Positions 1-9,606 of a DNA stretch of 64,000 nucleotides are shown piece by piece (the first letter of the stretch is position 1; every line of letters begins with the position of its first letter). A program made the translations under genes and the position numbers. Under the pieces are notes generated by a model that saw nothing but the letters and a program-made list of their open reading frames with translations, made no database searches and was not told where the DNA came from. Source of the stretch: Saprospiraceae bacterium (GTDB lineage Bacteria; Bacteroidota; Bacteroidia; Chitinophagales; Saprospiraceae); NCBI GenBank assembly GCA_020848995.1, contig JADLHA010000028.1, forward strand, positions 62,001-126,000. Direction: 5' to 3'.

Positions 1-1
1 T

Positions 2-691
2 TATTTGGAGGAAGGTTTGCGCGATCCGGGTCTTTCCACGCCGGAGAAGAATAACTTCGCCGCGCTCCTGGCGATTTGTCACTTTACGTTGGGGGAGGAA
101 GCAGCTGCTGCCCCATACCTGGAAAGATGCAGACAAACTCAACCGTATTACTGGTATAACATGATTCTTAAGGTGATTGAAGGCCGAATTCAATTGGCAA
201 GGGGACACTTGGATGCAGCCGATTCGCTCTTTGCATCGGCAAGCCTATTGGATCCTTCCAAAGATATGTATGCCTCCTCTCTTGCCTGGCGTGCCGTAGT
301 TGCAGAGAAATCCGGCAAACTGGAGCTGGCGGATTCCATTTTTCGTCAGTCTTTGCACTACTGGTCAGGAAGCGCGTGGGATGACTTTCCGATTCAGGAA
401 GAATGCCATTACCTCTATGGAAAGTTTCTGATCAGACGACAAAGGTTCCAGGAAGCAGAGGAGATGTTTGCAAAAGTCAATGAACTGGCCTATGGCAACG
501 GACACCTGGCTTGGTTCGGTTTGGCCTGCCTGGAAGCGGCCCGGGGCAATAGAAGCAAAGCCTATGATCATCTCGAAAGATCTCTCGCATGCGGATTTCC
601 TTTGCGAAGGGATATCGAAAATGAACCCCTGCTGAAATCGCTGGCAGGGCAGAGGCGGCTGGTCAAATTGCTGGATAAAACATTTAAGTGA
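2..691 (+). CDS. TPR-containing protein, 3' part only
   Basis: The reading frame is open at the left edge, so only the C-terminal ~229 residues are visible. They consist of helical pairs spaced like tetratricopeptide repeats (for example ARGHLDAADSLFASASLLDP and RRQRFQEAEEMFAKV) and end with the NEPLLKSLAGQRRLVKLL type of tail seen after TPRs in adenylate-cyclase or kinase-linked TPR proteins. No catalytic domain lies in the visible part, so the full protein's role is unknown. The TTG at position 5 is not taken as the start because codons continue upstream. The next gene begins 16 bases after the stop, suggesting co-transcription. Confidence 0.8.
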   Translation, partial: YLEEGLRDPGLSTPEKNNFAALLAICHFTLGEEAAAAPYLERCRQTQPYYWYNMILKVIEGRIQLARGHLDAADSLFASASLLDPSKDMYASSLAWRAVVAEKSGKLELADSIFRQSLHYWSGSAWDDFPIQEECHYLYGKFLIRRQRFQEAEEMFAKVNELAYGNGHLAWFGLACLEAARGNRSKAYDHLERSLACGFPLRRDIENEPLLKSLAGQRRLVKLLDKTFK

Positions 692-707
692 CCTTCAACT
701 GGAACAG

Positions 708-2003
708 ATGAACAAAACCAAAATGCGGTCGGTCACATGCTTTTGCGTGGCCTTGTTGTTGAATGCTTTCGCCGGTATGGCACAATGGCAGGTTGTGAAT
801 TGCCGGCGTCTGGTGGACGGCAAAGGGGGCGTGATCGAACAAGCCACGATCGTCGTTCGCGACAACGTAATCCACGCTGTGGGAAAATCGGGAGAGGTAA
901 CCGTTCCTAAGGGTGCAGTAGTGCATGACCTGAACCAGTTCACCGTATTGCCGGGGCTGATCGATGCCCATACGCACCTGAGTTATGCCTGGGACCATAT
1001 GCCGGGAACGACTCCTTGGGAGAGTCTTGAGCGCATCATGAGCAATCCAATGGTCCTCTTTTATTCGACGAGAAATGCAGCCCGGACCCTGGAAAGCGGA
1101 GTAACCTGTGTGCGTGACCTGGGGTCCTACGAAAAATTAGATACCGACCTCAAACAACTGATCCTCCGCGGCGAAGTGGCAGGCCCACGCATGTTCATTG
1201 CGGGGAATGGACTACACGTTAGCTTTGACCCCTACCTTCCGATCAATTTCCGCGATTTTGGAAAGGCCGATGGCGTCGAAGAAGTCATTCGTGCAACGAG
1301 ACAACAAATCATGACCGGGGTAGACTGGATAAAGATGTACGGTTCCACAGGATCCGGCAATGATGTCAGCGGCCATCAGACCTACACGCTCGAAGAAATG
1401 CAGGCCGCCTGCAGCATTGCCCATCAGCATGGCCTTCGCATAGCCATTCATGCCTACGGAGGTGAGGCAGCACGCATGGCCGTTCAGGCTGGGGCCAATT
1501 CATTGGAACACGCGGTCGATCTCGACGATGCCACACTTGCTGAGATGGTGCGCAAGGGTGTGTATTACGTTCCAACCGTCGATCACAACCGCTATTACGC
1601 TGATCACGCTGCTGTATATGGCTACTCCAAGCAGGAAGTCATCCAATTGAAGGAGTTCATCCTGCGCAACGTGGAAACCTTGCGCAGGGCCCACGAGGCA
1701 GGAGTGAAAATCGTTATGGGATCGGATGCAGTTTTTACGGGCTTTGGTGAAAATGCACGTGAGCTCGAGTGGTTTATTGAAGCGGGCATGACGACTCAGG
1801 AGGCCATACGCTCTGCCACGAGCATGGGGGCTGAACTCCTCGGACGCGGGGCCGATCTCGGCAACATTGCCCCAGGCTACCTGGCCGACATCATCGCGGT
1901 TGAAGGCAATCCCCTGGAAGACATCCAGGCGCTCACTCGCCGGGTGCGGTGGGTGATGAAAGATGGTAGAGTGTTCGTGGACAAGCGGACAAAACTTCGC
2001 TAA
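708..2003 (+). CDS. Exported metal-dependent amidohydrolase (imidazolonepropionase/prolidase-like)
   Basis: A 431-residue protein with an N-terminal signal peptide (cleavage probably after AGMAQ, residue 26). The amidohydrolase metal site is complete: HxH at H88/H90 (DAHTHL), a candidate carboxylated Lys at about K209 (DWIKMYG), H247 (IAIHAYGG), H268 (LEHAVD) and D340 (MGSDAV). The family hydrolyses amide, peptide or cyclic-imide bonds. The closest type by motif is the imidazolonepropionase-like / Xaa-Arg dipeptidase group, many of which are secreted in Bacteroidota. Substrate cannot be read from sequence. It lies 16 bases after the TPR gene and about 100 bases before the caspase-like gene, which has its own promoter. 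Confidence 0.88.
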   Translation: MNKTKMRSVTCFCVALLLNAFAGMAQWQVVNCRRLVDGKGGVIEQATIVVRDNVIHAVGKSGEVTVPKGAVVHDLNQFTVLPGLIDAHTHLSYAWDHMPGTTPWESLERIMSNPMVLFYSTRNAARTLESGVTCVRDLGSYEKLDTDLKQLILRGEVAGPRMFIAGNGLHVSFDPYLPINFRDFGKADGVEEVIRATRQQIMTGVDWIKMYGSTGSGNDVSGHQTYTLEEMQAACSIAHQHGLRIAIHAYGGEAARMAVQAGANSLEHAVDLDDATLAEMVRKGVYYVPTVDHNRYYADHAAVYGYSKQEVIQLKEFILRNVETLRRAHEAGVKIVMGSDAVFTGFGENARELEWFIEAGMTTQEAIRSATSMGAELLGRGADLGNIAPGYLADIIAVEGNPLEDIQALTRRVRWVMKDGRVFVDKRTKLR

Positions 2004-2052
2004 TCCCTTCGCTGCGCGCCTGGGCCAGCCTCTGGTTGATTTGCCCCCCGGA

Positions 2053-2082
2053 TTTGCCATTTGCCGAAGTCCCCTATCTTTG
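2053..2082 (+). promoter_or_regulatory. Bacteroidota-type promoter for the caspase-like gene
   Basis: TTTG at 2053-2056, an 18-base spacer, then TATCTTTG at 2075-2082. This matches the Bacteroidetes sigma-ABfr consensus TTTG-N19-TAnnTTTG. Transcription would start near 2088, giving a leader of about 20 bases that contains AACGCTCGTTCGC directly before the ATG at 2108. Confidence 0.7.
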
Positions 2083-2107
2083 AAGTCAACACTTAACGCT
2101 CGTTCGC

Positions 2108-4636
2108 ATGCAGGGAAAGAAGGGACGGATATCTACCGCCATCCTGGCGAGCCTGGCACTCTTCGCCCAGGCACAGCGGGGCGCGACCCCTTATAATGAA
2201 GGCCTTCCCTTCGGGGGCACCGTTCACGCACTCATCATCGGGATCAGCGATTACCAGTACGTGCAAGACCTTCGCTTTGCCGATCGCGATGCACGGGCCT
2301 TTAGGGAATATCTGTTGAGGTATAGCCGGCCCGCAGCCGATAGCCTGCACATCGAACTCTTCGTCAACGATAAGGCCACGCGCATCCCCGTCTGCGATGC
2401 CATTTCCTCTCTGGTTCGACGGGTGCAACCGGGAGATCGCGTCTATTTTTATTTTGCCGGACACGGCGACATCGAGGACCTGACGCAATCGGAAAACGGT
2501 TTGCTGCTGCTGCACGACAGTCCTACGGAAGGCTATTTCGGCATGACCGACGGCGTGCTCCAGGTGAATCAGATTGCCGACTACTTTGGCAAACTTGCCT
2601 CAAAAGGCGTTGAGGTCTTCTACGTCATCGATGCCTGCCATTCCGGAAAACTCAGGGGCGGCGATCCGGGAAGGGCGCATACCTCCGTTGCCGTGCAACG
2701 GGTGCTCGCAACACATGCGACCCTGATGCTCTCCTGCGATGCCGACCAGTTGTCGCTCGAAAGCGAAGGCTGGGGGGGCGGCCGCGGACTGTTTTCCTGG
2801 TACCTCGAAGACGGCCTTCTGGGTCTAGCTGAAGTGGATAGCGACGACCAGGTGAGTCTGCTCGAACTCGAGCAATACGTCAAACGCAATACCTACCTGA
2901 CCAGCGAAAAGCGCCAAACTCCGGTGTTCCTGGGCAAACAAGACCGCATCCTCAACTGGGTGGATGAACATCACAGAGACTCCATCGCCAGGATGCGCCG
3001 CGAAAGCTATCCGGCTTACACCGAAGTGAATTATAAAGGAAGTGAGCGTCGTTACCTGGATGCAATGGACAGCGCAGGCAGAGCGCTGTATCTGCTGTGT
3101 GATCAACGGACCGAACAAGGCAGCCTGATTGACAGAGATCAGGACAATGCCTGTCAGCTTTTTCGCCGCTTCTTACAACACTACCCAAATAACTACCTCG
3201 GGGCATTGCTGCGCCGAAAGCTCGTGTCAAGGCTCAACCAACCCTTCGATTCCATCGTTCGTCCCGTAATGTTGGGCAAAAGACCCAGGTTGTCGGCAAA
3301 TCAGTTGAAACGCGCTGCCGCCTCCCTCGATTCCTGCATTGCACTGCTGGATGCTTCGCATTACATGTTCCGCCATTTTCTTTCCCGCAGACATTGCCTG
3401 GAAGCGGTTGAAAAGGCGCTGCCAGTCGATATCAACAACTACGGACCTTTGGAACGCGAAGCCATGCACTACGCACTTGACCAGCTACATCGCTCGCGGT
3501 CCCTGGAACCCAACGCGAGCTATGTGTATTTCTGGCTCGGTTTGTATCACCAGACCATGCATTCACCCGATAGCGCACTGGTTTACTTCAACGAATTCCT
3601 GCGGCTGATCCCCAATTCTGCCCTGGCGCACAACCTGATCGGCATTTCGCTTGGCGACAACCGCCAGTACGAAGCCTCGGTCAAAGCATTTGAAAGGGCC
3701 CTTGTGCTGGATCCTCAAGCCTTTGAACCGCGCAACAACCTCGCCTACATTTTTAACGAAATGCGCGCATTTGAACGGGCAGAAGCTGCCGCGCGCGATG
3801 CCATCGCCTTAAAACCCAATTCAGTCTTCGCACGCAACTCTCTGGCATCGGTACTCCTCGAAATGCACCGCTACGAAGAGGCCCTGCAGGTCGTGGAGGA
3901 AGCCCTGCAATTGGATTCATCCTCATTCAGGACGATCTACCTCAAAGGCAGAATCCATTTTGCCAACCGCAATTTCCGGCAGGCCGAACAACTGTTCGCA
4001 GAAGTCCTGCGCCGCAAAAGGGACTACGGTTACGCCGCCAGGGAACTCGCCCTCAGCTACATGGCAACATCGCAATGGAAACAGGCTTTGGAGACCTTCC
4101 GCAGCTACTTCGAACTGGATCCTTCAAGCGGAATCATGCACGAGCAGTACGCGCGCTGTTTTGCCCAAATGGGCTCGAAAGACAGCGCTGAATTGTATTT
4201 CCATCGCGCGCTGAAGGAACTGTCAGCCGATCGCAATCGCCTGGAAAACCAGGCAGACATACACCACTACGGCCTGGGCGATGCCCGCACAGCACGAACC
4301 TATTACGATGCCGCGCTTGAGCAAAGGGACAATAACCCGATGTTGTGGGCAAAAGCCGCTAGCAATGCAGTGGCACTCGGCGATCGCGATCGCGCAGCAT
4401 TTTGTTTCGACAAAATCAAGACAATACCCCATTCAGACGCAGCGTTGGCTTATGCTGAGGCCTGCCTGATCGCAACGGGCACGCCTACGATGGATCCGCA
4501 GGATAAACTTAGGACTGCATTCGGAATGGACCACAGCCTGGTGTGGCTGGCGCAGTCTGAGCCTGCATTTGCAGCCTGGAAAAACAGCGCAGCCTTCACA
4601 GGCCTGGTCCATGAATTTCACCCCCCGGCTCGCTAA
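2108..4636 (+). CDS. Exported caspase-like (peptidase C14) protein with TPR repeats
   Basis: An 842-residue protein with a signal peptide (cleavage near AQAQ, residue ~23). Residues ~35-275 form a caspase/metacaspase p20-like domain: catalytic His H119 in YFYFAGHGD and catalytic Cys C177 in VIDACHSG. Residues ~300-420 are a linker with Asp/Arg-rich helices, and ~440-760 carry consecutive TPRs (ALVYFNEFLRLIP, SVKAFERALVLDP, EALQVVEEALQLD, QALETFRSYFELD). Metacaspase-type enzymes usually cleave after Arg or Lys; the dyad is intact, so activity is plausible. With a signal peptide and no lipobox or T9SS tail it is probably periplasmic. The TPR array is likely a protein-docking arm (inference). 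It has its own strong promoter. Confidence 0.87.
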   Translation: MQGKKGRISTAILASLALFAQAQRGATPYNEGLPFGGTVHALIIGISDYQYVQDLRFADRDARAFREYLLRYSRPAADSLHIELFVNDKATRIPVCDAISSLVRRVQPGDRVYFYFAGHGDIEDLTQSENGLLLLHDSPTEGYFGMTDGVLQVNQIADYFGKLASKGVEVFYVIDACHSGKLRGGDPGRAHTSVAVQRVLATHATLMLSCDADQLSLESEGWGGGRGLFSWYLEDGLLGLAEVDSDDQVSLLELEQYVKRNTYLTSEKRQTPVFLGKQDRILNWVDEHHRDSIARMRRESYPAYTEVNYKGSERRYLDAMDSAGRALYLLCDQRTEQGSLIDRDQDNACQLFRRFLQHYPNNYLGALLRRKLVSRLNQPFDSIVRPVMLGKRPRLSANQLKRAAASLDSCIALLDASHYMFRHFLSRRHCLEAVEKALPVDINNYGPLEREAMHYALDQLHRSRSLEPNASYVYFWLGLYHQTMHSPDSALVYFNEFLRLIPNSALAHNLIGISLGDNRQYEASVKAFERALVLDPQAFEPRNNLAYIFNEMRAFERAEAAARDAIALKPNSVFARNSLASVLLEMHRYEEALQVVEEALQLDSSSFRTIYLKGRIHFANRNFRQAEQLFAEVLRRKRDYGYAARELALSYMATSQWKQALETFRSYFELDPSSGIMHEQYARCFAQMGSKDSAELYFHRALKELSADRNRLENQADIHHYGLGDARTARTYYDAALEQRDNNPMLWAKAASNAVALGDRDRAAFCFDKIKTIPHSDAALAYAEACLIATGTPTMDPQDKLRTAFGMDHSLVWLAQSEPAFAAWKNSAAFTGLVHEFHPPAR

Positions 4637-4711
4637 CCGTTGTCGTCATTTGTACGAAAAGCCACCTATTGAAAGTCGTATGTTGAAAGAACTTAGCTTC
4701 AGGGTATTTGC

Positions 4712-4719
4712 TATCTTTA
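4712..4719 (+). promoter_or_regulatory. Possible -7 box giving a leaderless transcript
   Basis: TATCTTTA lies exactly four bases before the ATG at 4724. It departs from TAnnTTTG only at the last base. No -33 TTTG is present at the usual 18-20 base spacing, so support is weak. Confidence 0.3.
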
Positions 4720-4723
4720 TGCA

Positions 4724-5008
4724 ATGAACTGGTTTTGGATCATTTGGACTTTCGACGCGCTGATCGCATTGATAGCGGTCTATTTTTTTTTGATCGGTCT
4801 TTCAGATGGTACTGTGAGCGAAAGAAATATGAAAATGTGGCTCGGCCTGTTATTGGGTCTGGCCATCCTTTTGGGAGGCAGTATCTGGCTTAGATCTCAC
4901 GGCCATGCGGGCATCGCCATTGCCCTGCTGGGGATACTGGCAGTGCCCGGTCTCCTGTATGCACTGTTTATGCTCGTCAACCTGGTTTCCAACGAGCGCT
5001 GGAATTGA
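4724..5008 (+). CDS. Small three-helix membrane protein, unknown function
   Basis: A 94-residue protein with three predicted transmembrane segments, about residues 3-25, 39-56 and 62-87, separated by a short charged loop (SERNMK) and a Gly/His turn (RSHGHAG). The C-terminus (SNERWN) is polar. I recognise no family. Length, hydrophobic spacing and the gap-free context argue for a real gene. It may be transcribed alone from a near-leaderless promoter at 4712-4719. Neighbours (a caspase-like protein and a minus-strand transferase) give no functional clue. Confidence 0.65.
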   Translation: MNWFWIIWTFDALIALIAVYFFLIGLSDGTVSERNMKMWLGLLLGLAILLGGSIWLRSHGHAGIAIALLGILAVPGLLYALFMLVNLVSNERWN

Positions 5009-5256
5009 CCACTTTTCGGTATTGTCACGTGAAGATGTTACATCCTAAATTGACCTCATCCGGATTGTACTCTTCGCAATCGCGCATCACGTCCTGCTAA
5101 AGGCGGAGAGACTGGTTTAGCAAATGCACCTGCGGCGCGTGGCGTCCGGCCATTCGTCAGAGAATACCCGTTAAGTGATCGACGCAATGCGGAGCCGCTT
5201 TTGCATATGCGTAGCTACGGCTCCCCAAAAGCCTCCTTTAGGTTGCTTGCCCGGAC

Positions 5257-6354
5257 CTACTCATGCAATGCCCATGCATCAACCCACTTTCTGCCAGCAT
5301 TCTGGTACACGAACGTCTCGTGGTTTTGTAAGCGAACGTCTTTGGTGTATCTACGGTGAGGTAAAAATTCCAATTCTTCTTCCAGAAAGCGCGTCCGCAA
5401 AGTATCTGCAATCAGGCTGGCGGCATTCCCTCCATTCTGGACGGGAGCAAACCGGCGGAGGGACCCAGGCGAAACAGCCGTGTGAACCTTTTTGCCAAGG
5501 GCAAGCGCAAAATAGAGTGAAGGTGCGCTATGACTGATCAATTCGTGGCAATTGGCAACCAGCTCACCCGTATTTCCGTGAAGATAAATTTCAGTGTCTT
5601 TTCCGAATATTTTTTCAATTTCAGCCACTGCGCGCCGGTGGTTTTCGAGTGGGTGCAATTGGAAAATCAATGTTCGGTCACCCGCGATGCTTTGGCATCC
5701 TCTGAGGAATGCCATCCGCTCCTCCGCACGACCGGTTTCACGGATTGGCGAGGTGCAGACAAGGGAATATGGAAACTTGCGAACTGGGCTGCTCACCAGG
5801 GCGGCGATGTGGTCATATCCCGGAATACCGGAAACCCGGATTTTGTCAAAAGTAACTCCCGTAGTTTCCAGACACTGCGCATCTCCTTCCGATGCGATGA
5901 AGTAAAGGTCGAAGCGTTCGTCGGAACCGACCGAACCGCCAACGGGCAACGGCAAGTGAGCAAATGACTTCAACTTCGTTTTTCCAGAGTCCAGCAAATG
6001 CGGATCAGCCAATTCCTCCTGGATGAACACCCGGGGCACTCCTGCATATTTGCGGGGCGGCTTTACGTTTCCGTATACGAGGATCAGATCAAAGGCAGTA
6101 TCCACATCAACATACAAACGTTCGTACGTCGTTTCGGTGGGTGCATTGCCAGAACCGTACACAACAGGCTCGACAGGATGGAGGTTCTGTACCGAAGTCC
6201 ACGAAATGGGTTTGAACAAACGATGTTTATGACCCTGCACACCGCGACATTTCAGGGAATAGTGATCGCATTCCGGTAAAGCCTGACAAAGGCGATTTAC
6301 CTGCAGGGTCACTGTTTTTAATCCGGTTAGGTGCAAGACATTTTTGCGGATCAT
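5257..6354 (-). CDS. Hypothetical protein, possible GT-B-fold glycosyl- or glycerophosphotransferase
   Basis: A 365-residue soluble protein without a signal peptide. The middle (residues ~150-185, FDLYFIASEGDAQCLE then IRVSGIPGYDHI) and the later HPLEN and ELISHSAPSLYFALALGKKV segments resemble the nucleotide-binding half of GT-B enzymes such as UDP-GlcNAc 2-epimerases, capsule glycosyltransferases or CDP-glycerol transferases, where a His-Pro pair and a Ser-rich loop contact the donor. That assignment is inference from motif shape only. It stands alone between two plus-strand genes, with no sugar-pathway neighbours. A weak TAATTTTA box lies upstream on its strand at 6377-6384. Confidence 0.6.
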   Translation of the reverse strand: MIRKNVLHLTGLKTVTLQVNRLCQALPECDHYSLKCRGVQGHKHRLFKPISWTSVQNLHPVEPVVYGSGNAPTETTYERLYVDVDTAFDLILVYGNVKPPRKYAGVPRVFIQEELADPHLLDSGKTKLKSFAHLPLPVGGSVGSDERFDLYFIASEGDAQCLETTGVTFDKIRVSGIPGYDHIAALVSSPVRKFPYSLVCTSPIRETGRAEERMAFLRGCQSIAGDRTLIFQLHPLENHRRAVAEIEKIFGKDTEIYLHGNTGELVANCHELISHSAPSLYFALALGKKVHTAVSPGSLRRFAPVQNGGNAASLIADTLRTRFLEEELEFLPHRRYTKDVRLQNHETFVYQNAGRKWVDAWALHE

Positions 6355-6673
6355 CGGTTTAAGTGATTTGCCACCATAAAATTAACGCATGGAAACTGCC
6401 GTTGGCTCCCGCAAGTTGAGATTTAATGAATTGCACATACTGGCTTTACAATGCCGTAATATTTGAACTTCCCTCAAGATCAAGCCGCCGAACCAGCACA
6501 TTTAGAAGATGAAAAAGCGCAACGGCAAACAGGGGTTGGACAGACGCAGCAGTGGGCTGGGAGCGAACATGGGTGATTCCAATCCATCCGATGCATCGAG
6601 CCACTCATGAGAGAGTTGTTAGCTAGTGCATCCGGCCGATGAACGAAATGATGCGCAAAGCATACATTTGCAT
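6355..6673. other. Intergenic region, nothing clear
   Basis: About 320 bases between the divergent possible glycosyltransferase and the FAD/Fe-S oxidoreductase. It should hold promoters for both. The only candidates seen are TAATTTTA on the minus strand (6377-6384) and TACATTTG at 6663-6670, which sits too close to the ATG at 6674 to be a normal promoter. No RNA gene or repeat was recognised. Confidence 0.5.
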
Positions 6674-9535
6674 ATGGACCAAAATAACGGTAGCGATTTG
6701 CACTCGGCGCTGTCAGTCCTGGGTGCAGAAATCGGAGGTTCGCTCTCGTTCGACGAAACGCATTCGGGCATTTATGCTACCGATGCCAGCAATTACCAGA
6801 TCCGGCCCCTCGGGGTGGTGTTCCCTCGTTCAGAGGAGGATGTGTTCCGCATCGTTCATTGGGCCAGACGGCATCGCATCCCGCTGGTCGGACGGGGAGG
6901 GGGAACCAGCCTTGTCGGACAAACCATTGGAGAAGGACTCGTAGTCGATTTTTCGCGATACATGGACCGCATGCTCGAACTCAACGTCGAAGAGCGCTGG
7001 GCATGGGTAGAACCGGGGATTGTGCGGGATGTGTTGCACCAGGCCCTCAAACCATATGGACTTCATTTTGCTCCGGATCCGGCTACATCCAGCCGTGCTA
7101 CCGTAGGCGGTATGATCGCCAACAACAGCTCGGGCACGCGCAGCCTCCGCTATGGCAAAACACTGGATCACGTTCTCGAACTTCGCGTATTGCTCGCCGA
7201 CGGAAGCGTCCTGCACACCCGGGATATAGACCTGACCCAGCGCACAGCCATCGCAAAGGAAAACAGCAGGGAGGGGGAAATCCTGCGAAACCTGACACAC
7301 CTGGTCGAACAACAACGCGACGAAATTCTAACCCGGTTTCCGAAAGTCATGCGCAGGGTCGGAGGGTACAACCTCGATGAATTGCTCGGCGAAACCTGGA
7401 ACCTCAGCAAACTGTTTACCGGCAGTGAAGGCACCCTGGGCATCCTCCTCGCAGCCAAAATACACCTCGAGCCTTTGCCGGCGCACCAGAGCATCTGCGT
7501 TGTGCATTTTTCGGAATTTTTTGAGTCGATTTCACACGTAGAGCAAATGGTGCAATCCGGTGCGGTCGCCGTTGAATTGCTCGACCGGATGCTCATCGAG
7601 AAGAGCAGGGAAAACCTGGAAACCCAGAGGTATTGCCATTTCATCCAGGGAGAGCCAGTCGCATTGCAGGTGGTAGAGTTCAATGGCGAGACGCGTGCCG
7701 ACGCAGAGGCACAAGCTCATGCCCTTGCACGGAAACTGGAAGCAAAGGGCATTGGCTTCGCGTGGCCGGTATATTCCGAAACTTCAGACATCGAAGCCGT
7801 TTTTACCGTCCGCAAAAAGGGTCTGGGACTGCTGATGGGTGTCAAGGGCCGAAGAAAACCCATCCCATTCATCGAGGATGCTGCCGTTCCGCTGCAGCAC
7901 CTGGCTTCCTACATTCGCGAAGTATACGACATCTGTCACCGGCACGGAGCGGATGTGGTCGCGTATGCCCATGCCAGCGTCGGTTTGCTGCACGTCAAAC
8001 CATTGCTCGACCTGCGCGATGCTGAAGACATCGAACGCATGAAAGCCATTTCAGCAGATTGTCTCGAAAGGGTGTTGCATTATGGTGGAAGCTGGAGCGG
8101 GGAGCACGGCGACGGACTTGCGCGAAGCCCTTTCAACGAATGCTTTTTTGGCAGCCGCCTGTACGCGGCTTTCCGCGAGGTGAAAAATCTGTTCGACCCG
8201 GACCACGTGATGAATCCCGGTAAAATCGTAGACGCTCCCCCCCAGGACGCTAACCTTCGCTACGGCGCCGGGTACCGGGACCAGTTCCTGGATTCGATGT
8301 ACCATTACCGCACGGAAGGAGGATTTTCCGAGGCCGCTCACCTATGTAACGGGGTGGGTGAATGCCGCAAGCTGAGCGGAGGCACCATGTGCCCGAGCTT
8401 TCGTGCGACGCACTCCGAAAAAGATAGCACCCGGGGACGCGCCAACCTGCTGCGGCTGGCCATCTCCGGCCAGTTGAAGCACAACGGCCTGCACAGCCCC
8501 GAATTGCAGGAGATCATGGACCTGTGTCTGGCCTGCAAGGCCTGCAAAGCCGAATGCCCCAGCAACGTCGACATGGCCAAATTCAAGAGCGAGGTGATGT
8601 ACGCATCCAAAAAGTCGCGTGGCATCGGAACGACCGACCGCTTGATGCTGGCTCAGGAAAACATCAACTCTTGGTTATGTGGTCCGGCAGCGCCTCTGGC
8701 CAACGCCTTGATCGATTCATCCCCCTTCCGTTGGGCTTTGGAAAAGCTGGCGGGCCTCGACCGTCGCCGCGTCTTGCCTCACTATGCAAAAAGGCGTTTT
8801 GCTGAGAAATCCTGTTCAGAAGATCCGGACGTCGTGTTCTTTGCCGACTCCTACGTTCGCTACCACGAACCGCAAACTGGCGATGCCGCGCTTGCTTTGC
8901 TGAAGGCCCTTGGATTGCGCGTGGCCATCATCGACACGGTTTGCTGCCAGCGCCCCCTGATGTCGCGGGGACTGCTCGACGAAGCGCGTGCACGCGGGCA
9001 CGAGACGTTCAAACAGTTGCTCCCCTTTCTCGAACGCGGCACCCCGGTGGTCGTTTGCGAGCCTTCCTGTGCAAGCGCACTGCGCGACGACCTGCCCGAC
9101 CTGATGACAGACCCCGCGTTTTCCCGCTATTCCGAACAGATCATGCCCATAGAAGATTTCGTGGCAAGTCGGGAAGACTGGATCGGCCGCATTACCATGG
9201 AACCCGGTGAATACCTGATGCACGGACATTGCCATCAACGCGCCCTGTTTACCACGACCTCCCTGCAGCGCATTTTTGCCAAACAAACGAACGTTCGTTT
9301 GTTGGAGACACCTGGCGGATGTTGTGGAATGGCCGGTGCGTTTGGATACGAGAAAAAGCACTACGAGCTGTCCGTTCAGATTGCCGGAGAGAGTATACTC
9401 CCGGGCTTGAAGGGTGCACCGGAGTCGACCCATCTCGTTTTCAACGGTTTCAGTTGCCGCCACCAGGCACAACACCTTACGGGCCGGCTGCCCCGCCATT
9501 GGGTCGAGTTGGTCAGACCGCGGTCTGATGAATAA
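6674..9535 (+). CDS. FAD-linked oxidase / Fe-S fusion, D-2-hydroxyacid dehydrogenase (YdiJ/GlcD-GlpC type)
   Basis: About 953 residues. The N-terminal PCMH-type FAD domain includes VGRGGGTSLVGQTIGEG (residues ~72-88). It is followed by the FAD-linked oxidase C-terminal domain with FNPGK-like NPGKIVD. The C-terminal third has Fe-S motifs: CNGVGECRK...MCPS near 557, CLACKACKAECP near 617, and two CCG-type segments (EPSCAS near 795 and GGCCGMAGAFG near 882). This architecture oxidises D-lactate, D-2-hydroxyglutarate or glycolate and passes electrons to the quinone pool; E. coli YdiJ is the size match. The frame is open back to a GTG at 6626, but ATG 6674 gives the natural N-terminus. A perfect 22-base palindrome lies inside the gene at 9282. 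Confidence 0.9.
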   Translation: MDQNNGSDLHSALSVLGAEIGGSLSFDETHSGIYATDASNYQIRPLGVVFPRSEEDVFRIVHWARRHRIPLVGRGGGTSLVGQTIGEGLVVDFSRYMDRMLELNVEERWAWVEPGIVRDVLHQALKPYGLHFAPDPATSSRATVGGMIANNSSGTRSLRYGKTLDHVLELRVLLADGSVLHTRDIDLTQRTAIAKENSREGEILRNLTHLVEQQRDEILTRFPKVMRRVGGYNLDELLGETWNLSKLFTGSEGTLGILLAAKIHLEPLPAHQSICVVHFSEFFESISHVEQMVQSGAVAVELLDRMLIEKSRENLETQRYCHFIQGEPVALQVVEFNGETRADAEAQAHALARKLEAKGIGFAWPVYSETSDIEAVFTVRKKGLGLLMGVKGRRKPIPFIEDAAVPLQHLASYIREVYDICHRHGADVVAYAHASVGLLHVKPLLDLRDAEDIERMKAISADCLERVLHYGGSWSGEHGDGLARSPFNECFFGSRLYAAFREVKNLFDPDHVMNPGKIVDAPPQDANLRYGAGYRDQFLDSMYHYRTEGGFSEAAHLCNGVGECRKLSGGTMCPSFRATHSEKDSTRGRANLLRLAISGQLKHNGLHSPELQEIMDLCLACKACKAECPSNVDMAKFKSEVMYASKKSRGIGTTDRLMLAQENINSWLCGPAAPLANALIDSSPFRWALEKLAGLDRRRVLPHYAKRRFAEKSCSEDPDVVFFADSYVRYHEPQTGDAALALLKALGLRVAIIDTVCCQRPLMSRGLLDEARARGHETFKQLLPFLERGTPVVVCEPSCASALRDDLPDLMTDPAFSRYSEQIMPIEDFVASREDWIGRITMEPGEYLMHGHCHQRALFTTTSLQRIFAKQTNVRLLETPGGCCGMAGAFGYEKKHYELSVQIAGESILPGLKGAPESTHLVFNGFSCRHQAQHLTGRLPRHWVELVRPRSDE
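9282..9303. repeat. Perfect 22-base palindrome inside a coding region
   Basis: The segment reads AACAAACGAAC on its left half and the exact reverse complement on its right half, centred at 9292/9293. It encodes KQTNVRL of the FAD/Fe-S oxidoreductase. Shorter relatives of the same AACGAACGTTCGTT core lie at gene junctions elsewhere in the window. Confidence 0.85.
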
Positions 9536-9551
9536 CAAAAGGAGGCTGTGC

Positions 9552-9584
9552 AAAAAAAAGCCACTCCTGAAGTGCAGGAGTGGC
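9552..9584 (-). terminator. Rho-independent terminator for the Gly-rich small protein gene
   Basis: On the minus strand a perfect 10-bp stem (GCCACTCCTG / CAGGAGTGGC, plus-strand 9560-9569 and 9575-9584) with a 5-base loop is followed by eight T residues (plus-strand A8 at 9552-9559). It sits 22 bases downstream of the minus-strand gene ending at 9607. Confidence 0.9.
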
Positions 9585-9606
9585 AAGGCTTCTACGAGTT
9601 CGAGAG

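Noticed and set aside
6663..6670. TACATTTG box before the FAD/Fe-S gene
   Set aside because: Only three bases before the ATG, too close for transcription to begin at or upstream of the start codon, and no -33 box.
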